Shown: one piece after another, positions 1 to 10,105 of the stretch
Numbering within the stretch: the first letter of the stretch is position 1
Layout: each line of letters begins with the position of its first letter
Translations under genes and position numbers: made by a program
The notes under the pieces: generated by a model
Told to the model about the DNA's origin: nothing
The model's input: the letters and a program-made list of their open reading frames with translations, nothing else
Database searches by the model: none
Source of the DNA: Craterostigma plantagineum
Lineage: Eukaryota > Streptophyta > Magnoliopsida > Lamiales > Linderniaceae
NCBI GenBank assembly: GCA_027422505.1
Contig: JAPQWV010000005.1
Location: 16,200,501 to 16,264,500 of the forward strand
Reading direction: 5' to 3'
DNA length: 64,000 bases

Positions 1-250
1 CAATGTTAGGTTATATTTTGTCATTTACAAAGGATGTGAATAACCAAGCTTTGGTCACTGGTATTTTTGTTAATCCAGTGTTGGTAGATTTTTTCATTCA
101 CAAAGGATATGAATATACCAAGCTTTGGTCACTGGTACCACTTTGTTAATCCAGTGTTATTTATGATTTTGTATAGTGTCCTTTTGCCATTCATAATGGT
201 TGTGAATATAACAAGCTTAGTTCATTGTGTTGGTATATTTTATGATTTCA
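1..250. repeat. Degenerate direct repeats, about 75-95 bp
   Basis: Two clear copies and one decayed copy of a unit follow each other. Each contains 'acaaaggat.tgaat', then 'ccaagctttggtcactggta', then 'gttaatccagtgtt', near 27-83, 101-157 and 193-235. The phrase 'taccactttg' links this block to the larger array that follows. Short reading frames here are not conserved between units and are not taken as coding. Confidence 0.7.
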
Positions 251-1430
251 GTCTGAAAACCACTTCTTATGGTAATTATACCACTTTAGCTTGTTTTGGT
301 ACCGCATCTTGTAAAATTAATACCAATTGAGAATAACTAAGATCTCGTACCAGTACGCATAACGCTTCTTATCGTTTCCATACCACTTTACGCGTAACGA
401 ATACCTCTATATGCTGTTTCAGTACCACATATCATAATATCTATACCAGATGATAATAAGTAATATCTCGACCCAGATCGATGTTATACCACTTTACGGC
501 TCCACTATACCAATTTATGCTTTTCTGGTACCGCATCTTATAAAACTGATACCAGGTGAGAATGAGTAATATCTCGTACCAGTTCGCATAACGCTTCTTA
601 TCGTTTCCATACCACTTTACGCGTAAAGCATACCTCTATATGCTGTTTCAGTACCACTTATCATAAAATCTATACCAGATGGTAATAAGTAATATCTCGT
701 ACGAGATCGATGTTATACCACTTTACTCCTCCTCTATACCAATTTATGCTTTTCTGGTACCTCATCTTATAAAACTAAGTATACCTCTTCATGTTGTTTA
801 AGTACCAAATATCATAAAAGCTATACCAGATGATAATAAGTAATATCTCGTACCAGTTCGATGTTATACCACTTTACGCCTCCTCGATAACAATTTTTAA
901 TTTTCGGGTACCTCATCTTATAGAACTGATACCAGATGAGAATGAGTAATATCTCGTACCAGTTCGCATAACGCTTCTTATCGTCTCCATACCACTTTAC
1001 GCATAAATCGTACCTCTTTATGCTATTTCTGTACCACATATCGTAAAATCTATACCAGATGATAATAAGTAATATCTCGTACGAGATTGATGATATACCA
1101 CTTTACGCCTACTATATACCAATTTATGCTTTTCTGGTACCGCATCTTATAAAACTGATACCAGATGAGAATGAGTAATATCTCGAATACCGGTTCGAGT
1201 AACGCTTCTTATCGTTGATATACCACTTTATGCCTCTAATTACCACCTTACGTTGTTTTAGTAACTCATCATATAAAATTATTAACAAAGTAGAATAACT
1301 ATTATCTCGTACCAGTTCGAGTAACGATTCTTATCATAACCATACCACTTTACGCGTATACTGTACTAGTTATTGTGGTTTTCATACCACTTTAAGACTT
1401 TCTCATACCACATAACGAACACTTGTTTGA
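251..1430. repeat. Tandem array, about 230-bp units with two sub-repeats
   Basis: A unit of about 229-230 bp repeats with drift. One marker, 'ataataagtaatatctcg', occurs near 451, 680, 832 and 1061. A second marker, 'agaatgagtaatatctcg', occurs near 552, 935 and 1165. Between them lie recurring 'gtaccagttcg.ataacgcttcttatcg' and 'ataccactttacgc'. The two alternating markers show that each unit is a dimer of related halves of about 100-130 bp. The 680-832 interval is short, so one unit has lost about 75 bp. It could be a local satellite or the repeated regulatory part of an LTR. Confidence 0.8.
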
Positions 1431-1960
1431 AACGATTTTTTCTGCCGATTTCACTTTCAGTTCCTTAATCTTCAGTGACGAACGATTGAGTCACCTCTAT
1501 GGCGCCACTTAATTTTCAAGCTATGGGTCTCTCCAATTTATGCATATTAGCTTTAATTTCGACCATAAACATGCTCGATTTATCTTAGTTGCGAAATAAA
1601 TTTCTAGAAATTATTCCTCACAAATCTTAAATCTGAAGACGTAAATATCATTGACATCATCGAGTGCACATCAGACTTGATTTTGTGCCCAGTATGGTCG
1701 AAAGTTTACGGCAAATCGATCGTTCAAAGAGTTTTTTCGATTGATAACACTTGAATAACATATTGTAACACAATATACCGATATCATACCTCTTTATATT
1801 AGACCAACAAAGGGCATTTTGGTCACTTCAGAGATTGTGTCCTTTACGTTGAATTTAATTTAATGTGGGTCCTTAAACCTATACTTTATGGGAGGAGGGC
1901 CTGAACTCGACTCCAAAGTTTCGATGGGGCCTGAAATAGAAAGCCCCCTTAAGTAATTCG
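1431..1960. other. Unassigned AT-rich sequence
   Basis: No coding region, RNA gene or element end could be recognised here. It lies between the tandem array and the leader-like sequence of the minus-strand LTR element. Confidence 0.5.
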
Positions 1961-2446
1961 TTGGATGGAAGAGTCACCAATCGATTCCAATGAGAACAAA
2001 TCGATGGGTGGAATTGTATTGAGTGACACTTGTTTTCTACTTTTTGACCGAAAGAGAAGATTTGACCAAGTGAGCAATCGGCCGATAGTGGTTGATTTTA
2101 ATTTTCAAAGTTTTTTTTTATTATTAAAATTGCAATCGGTCGATTCTCTATGAGGTGGCCAATTCAGGTTTCAAAAAAAAAAAATTAAAATTTGCAATCG
2201 GCCGATAGTGCCTTTCTTTGACCAAAAAATTTCGTGTTTGACCAAAGTGAAATACATTTGACTGAGGCCAAATTTGAGAACAGAACCCACTTTCCACTTT
2301 TTAGATCGAACACATCCTCAACCCAAAACACTTGATTTAACAAACAAAATACCAAACATATCAAACTTTCAAGAATTTTTGAAGAACATGAAGAACATCA
2401 AAAAAAAATTTCAGAAAATATTTTTTGCTCAAATCCGGACGCGCTT
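1961..2446 (-). mobile_element. 5' leader of a minus-strand LTR element, with palindromes
   Basis: This stretch lies immediately downstream, on the minus strand, of the PBS at 2447-2459, so it is most simply the untranslated leader of the element whose 5' LTR is 2462-2794. It has repeated dyads: ATCGGCCGAT near 2079 and 2202, the near-copy ATCGGTCGAT near 2136, and ATCGAT near 1980 and 1999. The copies sit in similar context (gcaatcggccgatagtg). No gag frame follows before the tandem array, so the element is truncated. Confidence 0.5.
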
Positions 2447-2459
2447 GGCTCTGATACCA
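2447..2459 (-). other. Primer-binding site, initiator Met tRNA
   Basis: The minus strand reads TGGTATCAGAGCC two bases from the end of the adjacent LTR. This is the plant initiator-Met tRNA primer-binding site used by most Copia and Gypsy elements. It fixes the orientation of the LTR at 2462-2794. Confidence 0.9.
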
Positions 2460-2461
2460 CT

Positions 2462-2794
2462 TGTTGGTCCCTATTACACCAAACAATCTAACCTAGGATG
2501 GATTTACCACACAAATAATCAAGAAATGAATGCAAATGATGTGGGGTGCTTGAGAGGATAAGATGGAGGCTCAAAATATTATCTCTCTAGAATAAAAACA
2601 CACACAAGCACACCTAACTATGTGTTAGGGTTTTAGTATTTATACCACAAGGTGGTATATAATACTTGGGCCCTTCTAAGCCCCTTACAAGAATAAAATC
2701 ACTGGGCTCTAAAACATTAAAGCCCAGTTCACTTAAATTAATTACAAGATCAAGATGACCTAATTTAATTGAACACAATAAAATAATCCTAACA
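2462..2794 (-). mobile_element. LTR (333 bp) of a minus-strand retrotransposon
   Basis: On the minus strand the LTR starts TGTTAGGATT and ends GGGACCAACA next to the PBS. A TATA-like GGTATAAATA lies at about 2636-2646 (minus), followed by the leader-like tract with AATAAA-type signals. A 7-bp stem with a 3-base loop (ataccac-aag-gtggtat) covers 2641-2657, overlapping the TATA region. No second LTR or matching coding region was found, so this is a 5' LTR of a truncated element. It sits about 110 bp upstream of the ORF3 copy on the opposite strand. Confidence 0.8.
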
Positions 2795-2902
2795 GTTACA
2801 CAAAACTTAACGTTGCGACACATCCTACAATTATCTTCTCAGAGTTTTTTTTTATGGTTGGTTCCTACTAATCTTTTGATCTTATCTTACAGATCTATTA
2901 AA

Positions 2903-5900
2903 ATGGTGCGACAAATTGACGAGATTTTAGCCTCAACGGACTGGGCACAGAGAACACCCAACAATCTACTCATAGACTTTACTAACATCTCGTGCCCAGA
3001 TCCTATCATCGTCAAAATCCTAGCAAACAACCCCCTAAAAACAGCCCTAAATATCACCGAGGTTATCCTGGAAGTCTATGTCCAACAATTTTGGTCCACC
3101 CTTCAAAACCCAACAAATAACCCAAAAACAACCCGTCTTTACGCTAAAATTGACAACACCATAGTAGTCTTTACCCCAACCATTCTACGCTCCCTTCTAA
3201 ACCTACCATACTCACTACTATATGATCCCCATCCCTCTAATGATGACCTAATCCGGGACTTCCTATTCATGGGCCACAAACCAAACGCCCAAAACACCAT
3301 TCACCTCCCTGACTTCACGGCCAAAGACATTCCTGGACCCTGGCAGACCCTCTTTCTAATTGTCAACAAATGCCTCTCGCCGAAGCATGCTGGTTCAGAC
3401 AAATGCAATCGCATTATGCTGATCTTTCATGGAATAGTCTTCAACAGAAATTATGATGTCGCGCAACTAGTCTGGACGGACATCCTAGATCAACTACGAC
3501 GGCGAGGCCTCGGCTCCCGGATACTTCCATATTTACGGTGGCTCGCTGTCATCGTCCAACATTTCGTGGATCTTTATCCCGAAATAGAGCGCCGACCACG
3601 AACCGAGGGGTATCAAGCTCCAAAACTCACCAAGATCCAGTCGACAAAGAACAAGTTCGATCAGGATGCCATGATAATACCAGACTACCTAATTCGACTC
3701 CTCGATCCAACTGAACCGGAGCTACGGAGATATCTACGTGCAAATAACCTTGACGATATTCCCATGGTTCAGCCCATCCCAGCTGAACCTAACCCAGGGA
3801 CAAGCCAATCCTCACAGCCAAATGTAGGTCTAGGAAGCTCTTCATCCCCAAAGCCAAAACAGAATAGAAAATCCAAAGGGGATGACAGAGGCAGTCAACC
3901 GGAACGGCGTACAAAACAAAAACACGACCGTCTTCATCAGCCCACAAGTCCAGAAACAAGCCGGGCCGAACCAATAGGTACAGGGGACGACTTTGTCTTC
4001 CCCCGAGTAGAAGTCGCGACATCAGGTCCAATCGCGCAAACTACCCTCCCCAGCCACTCAATCATCTCTCAACAGATGGTTGTTTCAGATACTCACGAGG
4101 TGCCACGTCATTCATCACCACCTCGCTCGGAGGGGGTTGATGTATCAAGCAGTCCTCAGCCTCAGACTGCAATTTCCTTGATCACTACTAGTCTAGTGCC
4201 CTCACCATCCATAATTTTTCCATTTTCTAGGACACTTACTCTAGTTACTACACCTCTAAATCTTAGTGATCTAGACCGAATGCTCCACAATGTCTCCGTA
4301 CTAGAGTCTAGTACGGAACAGAGCGGAAGACTCAGCATAGTCAACATCGTAGCAGCTACGAACTTGGGCCAGCAATCTGAGTCAGTCTCAGCATTGATGT
4401 CAACGATGAGCCTAAGTGGCCTCGGTTCTTCAAGTCCTGTGCAAATAGGCGGCACATCACTACCTTTTACTGATGTTGTGACGACGGAACGTCTTCGTGA
4501 CTCCATCAGGTTATTTTCTCCGTTCGTGACGGAGGCCAGGCTGAATAATCGACTCGCGGAGTTCGCAAAAGATCTCGAGGATACAGCGCAATTGGTACCT
4601 CCTCTCAAGACAAAGGCAAAGCCCCCGTCACCGAAGACGTACCCTCTCAAGCCGACCCATCTCCTGACTCTGACGGCGGCCCGTGGAACGTTCCAATCAC
4701 GGAACTCATCGATGTTCTGCTGGCCAGACTCCGCACTGCACCAAAGCTGACTGAGTATGAAGCGGAGGTCCTCAGATGTCTGGAGCTTCCTTTCAACCCA
4801 CCTAACCCCGACGAGGCCCAGTCATCCCGACAACCACGTGACGATCCTGACGGTGAGGATCGTCCGGAGGGGGAGAAAACACGAGAGACAGGGCCTCAGC
4901 CTCCTCAACAGTCGCAGCCACAGCCTAGAGCCACCCAAACACCTACCAGAACAAAATCACTTGCACCCACAAACAAAAAAATCTACCCGAACTACCACCA
5001 ACACAACCCAACAGCCCTCATCACCAGCTATGAGCATCTCACCTCCTCTTCCCACAAGCCAAGACAGCCCTTCGATATCTCCATCCTCTCCCATCCTATC
5101 CCTACAGACTAATGAACCAATCCCACAAACCGAAGAACTGTACAATCCACACGGCGCTGTGGAAAACTACATCTTCAACGAGGATTGGATAACCAAACCG
5201 ATGGACCCAGACATGGCTAGAGGCTTGATGGAAAATGCCAGATACTTCTTGATGAAGGCAAATGTTAGCCTGGCCCTAATCGACGATGCCAAACTCGAGG
5301 AAGGTGAAGACTATGAAGCAGATATTCCAGAACTTCCCGAACTACTCCGACACACCGTCATCGATGAGGAATGTCCACCAATGAAGACGAAGACAAAAGA
5401 AGTAGTGGAATTGCCATGGGAAAACGTCAAAGTAACTGCCTCATATTAAGAAGAAATTCGAAGGAGAATCTGGAGGGAGGAGGATAGAATCAAGAAGCTC
5501 GACGAGCTTGAACTTAGAGACTGAGCCATCTTTCATGACCTAAAGCAGTCCAGTACCTGTTATCTCTTCGCCGAATAATGATATTCAAAGGAAAAGGGGG
5601 TGATGGAGATACCCTAAGAAGAGAAGAGGCAAAGAAGCCCAGAATTAGAGAAATTTTGGGAGTTCGCAAAGTGAGATTTGCAGACATGGACATGCCTGTC
5701 TACATGGTACGGCGAGAAAATGAAGAATACGTAGAATTAAATGAAGCCGACCTCGCCTACATCAGAGGTGAAGATGTTGAGCAAATAGCGAGGGACTATA
5801 GAACACTAGGAGCACTCAAGACGTCAGAACTCATACTTGGCTACTACGCACTAAAAGATTCATTCTACGGTAAGTCAAGTTCAATGCAACACATGATCTC

Positions 5901-6320
5901 CAAATGGCGGTGGAGAGTAACATGAAGAAGGTGAATCTGACGAAGCCTTCCTTCGAGGTCCCAGATCCAAGTTATGGTGAATGGCACATTATAAATGAAG
6001 ACGATGATCCATCAATCGTCTACATCAACTTCAAAGGAGAGAAAAGGCTTATGAAGACGTCAGAGATTCACAAGTTCAGCGACGGAACCTTACTGATCAT
6101 TAGAAACAAACTCAGAAGAATACTCGAGCATCTAAAAGACGAAGAATACGAAGTTCAAGAGAAATACTCAAGGCTAATCGAGACAATCTCTGCGAAGATA
6201 TCATTTCAAAGAAGGCTGCGATCGTACGAGCACTTCTTAGGACTCAGGAAGTCTCCCTACCATGTGCAGAAACCCAAGAAGAAGAGAACTCAAAGGACGC
6301 CAAAGCAAAAAGGATGCTAA
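2903..6320 (+). pseudogene. ORF3 of a SIRE-like Copia element, broken copy with the most complete N-terminus
   Basis: The start chosen is the ATG at 2903, just after a pyrimidine tract and 'cttacag' that resembles a splice acceptor. Residues 1 to about 280 form a compact region with the motif VQQFWSTLQ near residue 70. A Ser/Pro/Thr-rich linker follows, then a helical block (FVTEARLNNRLAEFAKDLED), an ITELIDVLLARL block, the block NPHGAVENYIF to LEEGEDYE, and a basic C-terminus containing AVESNMKKV and RSYEHFLGLR. The blocks align in order with the copies at 48386-50286 and 57650-59890. The frame changes near 4600-4640 and again before 4950, with stops around 5449-5578 and a frame change near 5890. 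A PPT and a 3' LTR follow at once, so this is the last gene of its element. The function is unknown. The N-terminal part recalls, from memory only, an extra ORF downstream of RNase H in composite-family Copia elements. Confidence 0.75.
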
Positions 6321-6329
6321 CGAGGAGAT
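6318..6329 (+). other. Polypurine tract
   Basis: The purine-rich CGAGGAGATT directly precedes the LTR start TGTTAGGAAT. It marks the end of the internal region of the element carrying the first ORF3 copy. Confidence 0.65.
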
Positions 6330-6456
6330 TGTTAGGAATATTTTGTAGCATCCTTTAATTTATGTAATCTTGGGTTAATATGTGTTTATTTAGTGGGTTG
6401 TAGTAGTTTGGGGTGACTTAGAATATTAGTAAGAGTTTGGGACCGGGCTTTAATTC
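6330..6456 (+). mobile_element. Truncated 3' LTR of the ORF3-bearing element
   Basis: It starts TGTTAGGAATATTTTGTAGC right after the PPT and runs about 127 bp before the sequence changes abruptly into the LTR of the neighbouring Gypsy element at 'gggcttt|aattcatcg'. Neither the LTR end nor a target duplication is seen, so the junction is probably a deletion. Confidence 0.7.
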
Positions 6457-8437
6457 ATCGCATCACCTAAAAATTCACAAAGTAATATATCACATAAAAT
6501 TCACATAATGTTTACGCGTCGTAGGTGAGTTTTACCTAGCTTTCATCCTTGATTACTTAGCTTACAGTTCTGTAAATCTCCTAACCCTTGACCCTTAAAT
6601 ACGAAAATGTTACCTGTTAGTTCGGTGATATAATTAAAATTTTTGAGCGTAAGTGTTATAAAATTATGTATCGAAAGTAGCATAGCTTCGTATTTTCGGA
6701 AACCCTGGTTTCAAAATTCCTATAATTAGAAAATCATGCACTTAAGTTTCGAACATGCTTGAATTATAAGTTAAACGTAGTTTCGAAATTCTTGAAAATG
6801 AATTGTTTCGAAATTCTCTAAGCTAGAAATTACCATTTTGCCCAAATGATGTTTTCGTAATCTATTTTCGAAGTAGGTTTCGAAACTCATCCAAGCATGT
6901 TTCGAAATTCTACTTTTATTTCGAAAATCACACACCAAAACTTTATCTAACATTTCGAAACTCTTATGCAACCTTTCTTTCGAAAATCAACCTTATAAAA
7001 TCATAACTTTCGAAAATCACATTAGAATAATATAAAAACGTTTGAAACTCTTAATCAAGATAATTCCTATGCTCGGAAAGTAGTACACCCTAAAACATCA
7101 AAACCTTAAGAATACCATATATATTTCGAAAATCATTACCTCATGAATATGAATTCTATTTTGGAAAACCCTAAAATTCCTAAGCATAAAGATTTTCAAA
7201 CAGCTTCTATAGTAGTCACTTAATCACATGAAATCATCTAACTATCGAAAACAAGTTAAGTAGATCAAATATGATAGATTTGTTTTCTTATACCTCACTA
7301 CGAAAATTACTTCCGAAATCGCCAAGCTTCCAACGTGGTGAAGTTGCCTTAGTCTCACTTAAAACACCTTCAACTCCACGTTCTCTCTCTATTTTGAGGG
7401 TTTGCTAACTAAATGATATCTATTAAAGTCTTTAAAGATGTGATGATATGACAAGTAGCTTACGTATCCCTTGAATTTAAGTAAAATTTTAGACTATTCT
7501 TTTCTTTACACCAAAATATCCATGTCATTCTAATATTTAAAACTTAAATACCTCACCTAAATAATGGTTTAATGCTTAAGGTATTTACTAAAAATCATCA
7601 ATGGTAAGAGATGCCAAGTAAAGTAGGTAGATTATTTCATTTTCCTATTTGATTAAGTAATGGAATTCGTCCCTTACACCAAAATTAATTGTCAATAGTG
7701 ATCTTATCCTTATCCCTTATTTTTTTTAACAATATAACAATACTTTGGCCATCATCACAACTTGAATGTTAGTTGTCAAGTTGTCATATATAATACGCAA
7801 TAAAGTTGGAAATTGAACTTGATTTTGCCAAATCACTAGGGACACCAAGAAAAGAAAATCGTCTCTTTCACCTAATATTTAATTGATCTCTACTTACTCC
7901 TTTATCATTTAGCTAACTATAATTGCTAATACAATAAATATTTATGGATGAGTGTAATGCGAAAACTTTGCTAAAGTTTATCCCTTTTTGGCGAAAACTC
8001 CATCCCACGCAATAATTTTTGTTTAATCATTATACTTAACTAACAAACAAGATGTAACGAGACTTTCTGGTTAAGAGCAAGTAAATGTCATTCTCAAAGT
8101 TTAATATTTTGTTGATTTCCCTTAACCCCTTTGTCTTTTAGTCACATAATTATACGCATATAGGTATAAAGTATCCAAAATATCTCCAAACTTTGACGTG
8201 TATATAAATGCATCAATGGCAAGGACTTTTAATCTCATGCTTTATATTCTCTACTCTAAATATCGTTCACCAATTTATTATAATCTAGTGTTTATCCTTT
8301 CCAAAACAACGTTTGTTATTAACTCAGATTCCCGCGTTTTCCTTAAAATTAATTACAAAAATTTAATCTTGACAATTACTCTACTAATTGCACTATTATA
8401 AATATTGTAACCCCGTTTAAATTTTACGGGTATTACA
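6457..8437 (-). repeat. 3' LTR of the gag-only Gypsy element, outer end lost
   Basis: It matches 10262-12240 along its whole length with scattered substitutions and small indels. On the minus strand it starts TGTAATACCCGTAAAATTTA at 8437. The last 155 bp of the complete LTR (10106-10261) have no counterpart here. The LTR is packed with TTTCGAAA-type motifs between about 6650 and 7330. The 66-67 codon frames near 8198 and 12001 occur in both copies only because the LTR is duplicated. Confidence 0.9.
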
Positions 8438-8451
8438 TTCTCCCTCCCTTA
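8438..8451 (-). other. Polypurine tract of the gag-only Gypsy element
   Basis: The minus strand reads TAAGGGAGGGAGAA directly before the 3' LTR start TGTAATACCC. Confidence 0.85.
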
Positions 8452-8607
8452 AATGAATTTCGCCCCGAAATTAGGCCGATTGGAATAACGCGCGGTTTCT
8501 ACTCTTAGTATACTATCAAGGAGGTTCGGAATTTTTTTTCTGCAAATCTCGTATTCGATTATGCGATTGAATTTTTTATCCCTTCCTAACGTGATAGAGT
8601 TTTATTC

Positions 8608-8637
8608 CTACCACGCTTCCGCTGCGCTACTCTGACA
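8608..8637 (-). other. Segment like the 5' half of initiator Met tRNA
   Basis: The minus strand reads GTCAGAGTAGCGCAGCGGAA then GCGTGGTAGG. From established knowledge of plant initiator-Met tRNA, the first 30 bases differ at only about three positions. The match includes the D-arm and the internal Pol III A box. It ends at the anticodon stem, and no 3' half follows, so this is not a functional tRNA gene. A weaker copy lies at 30979-31006 in the other chromovirus. Confidence 0.7.
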
Positions 8638-8899
8638 GTTCGTATATTTTATTTTATTTAGTTATTTATTTATTTATCTTTCTCCCTATCCCTAGGCTTT
8701 TCAAATCTCTATCAAGATAGGATTTATTCCTACCTTCATCAGATATTCGGCCAGCACATCCGTATGTTCGACCCAAAAATCAATTGGCACAAAAATTAGT
8801 ATGCATTAATTGTTTAACATACCCGTCATCCCTGGTGGGTTCAATTCTTCCTCCTTGTTTGTTAAAGTAAACACACGTGCCGGTACGAGTGGAGGCTGT

Positions 8900-9954
8900 A
8901 CTGGCACTTGGGTTTGATTTTCGGAACGATCTTCCTGGCAGTTTCTGGCAAGATGTCCTAGTTTTCCACATATAAAACATTGAGGGTTAAAATTAGGTCT
9001 TGCTCCGAAATAAACACCTGCATGATATCGTCCGCATTTCTGGCACTGAGGAGTGACATTTCGAGGTCGAATTTGGGAAATTAGTTGCTTCCTGGTTTGG
9101 CCTCGGTCGTCAGTTTTGCTGCCCTTGGCGGTTGTTCTGATTGTTGTTGGGCCCCTTATAAAAATTCTGACGCTTTTTATTAACCTCCCGTTCTAGCTGG
9201 CTCTCTGTTTTTCTCTTTTCCTCGTGGGCCCTTGAAATTTGGGCCTCTGCCTGCTCTGCGATGAGTGCTCGTTCAGCCACTTGGGCGAATGCCATTTCTC
9301 GTGTCCCCACCATGCTGACATCTCGGTAGATCTCAGGTTTAAGACCTACTCGGAAGCGCTCCACCTTTAATGCATTCCTCGCCACCATGTGCAGTGCAAA
9401 GCGGACAGCTCGTCAAACTTGCGAATATATTCCGCGATAGTTTGCTCGCCTTGCTTCAGATTTATGAACTCGTTCATTTTTTGAGTTCGGTCAGGGGTGG
9501 TGAAATATTTCTCACGGAATAATTCTCGGAATATTTCCCACTGCATAGTCATTGGATCCTCTAAGACTTTGAGGGTATCCCACCAAAACCTTGCGTTCCC
9601 CCGGAGCATAGAAACGGCACATAATACCCGTTCATTCTCCGGAATCCGACCATACAGGAACATATCCTCTATAGTACGCAACCAGTCGTCGGCCAAGGTA
9701 GGATCGACGGCATCCTCAAAGGCAGGAGGATTCAATTTACGGAATCGTTCCCCTATTATTTCTACACGTTCTGGTGGCGGGGTAGGATGTTGCTCAGATG
9801 AGTTACGGTGATTGATAAACTCATTGATCTGATTCGACTGACGTTGGATCAGTTCAGTAAGGCGCAAGATCGGGGAGTCTCGTTCAGTTGTAGGTGACTC
9901 AGATGCAACCCCACGACTCGACTCTCCATTGTTTTCTCTACGTCCTCTCGTCAT
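8900..9954 (-). pseudogene. gag: Gypsy gag (capsid and nucleocapsid), frameshifted
   Basis: It starts MTRGRRENNG at 9954, following the PBS and a leader of about 140 bp. It has the Retrotrans_gag fold signature: DWLRTIEDMF, a conserved RFWWDTLK segment, FREKYFTTPDRTQKMNEF and LKQGEQTIAEYIRKFDEL. The frame shifts near 9375-9390, and the second part continues VARNALKVERFRVGLKPEIY. After 9110 another shift precedes two Cys clusters, CQKCGRYHAG and CFICGKLGHLARNC (8938-8979), the nucleocapsid knuckles. Gag would package the element RNA in the cytoplasm. With no pol in the element, movement would require enzymes from a related copy. Confidence 0.88.
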
Positions 9955-10091
9955 CTTAGAGTACTATCTACAATATTCATGCAAACAAGTATATTTCTAA
10001 TCAAGCCAAAACTTTAAAACTTACAGGCAAGGCTGATCCTTCAAGCTTTTGAGCGGCAGTACATGGACAGTCTACAGAATCTATAACCTAA

Positions 10092-10104
10092 GCTCTGATA
10101 CCAA
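10092..10104 (-). other. Primer-binding site, initiator Met tRNA
   Basis: The minus strand reads TTGGTATCAGAGC immediately downstream of the LTR end GGTTGTCACA. The following leader (ctgtagactgtccatgtact on the minus strand) is shared with the chromovirus at 31650-31731, showing that the two elements are related. Confidence 0.9.
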
Positions 10105-10105
10105 C

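Noticed and set aside
109..330. 73-codon frame at the left edge
   Set aside because: It lies in degenerate tandem repeats and is not kept in neighbouring units.
251..1430. CRISPR array
   Set aside because: Units are about 230 bp, contiguous and diverged, with no short identical repeats and unique spacers; the DNA is clearly plant.
2903..3740. Host gene with an unknown N-terminal domain
   Set aside because: The downstream blocks match ORF3 in two Copia elements, and a PPT plus LTR follow at once.
8608..8637. Functional initiator Met tRNA gene
   Set aside because: The sequence stops at the anticodon stem; no T arm or acceptor 3' half follows.
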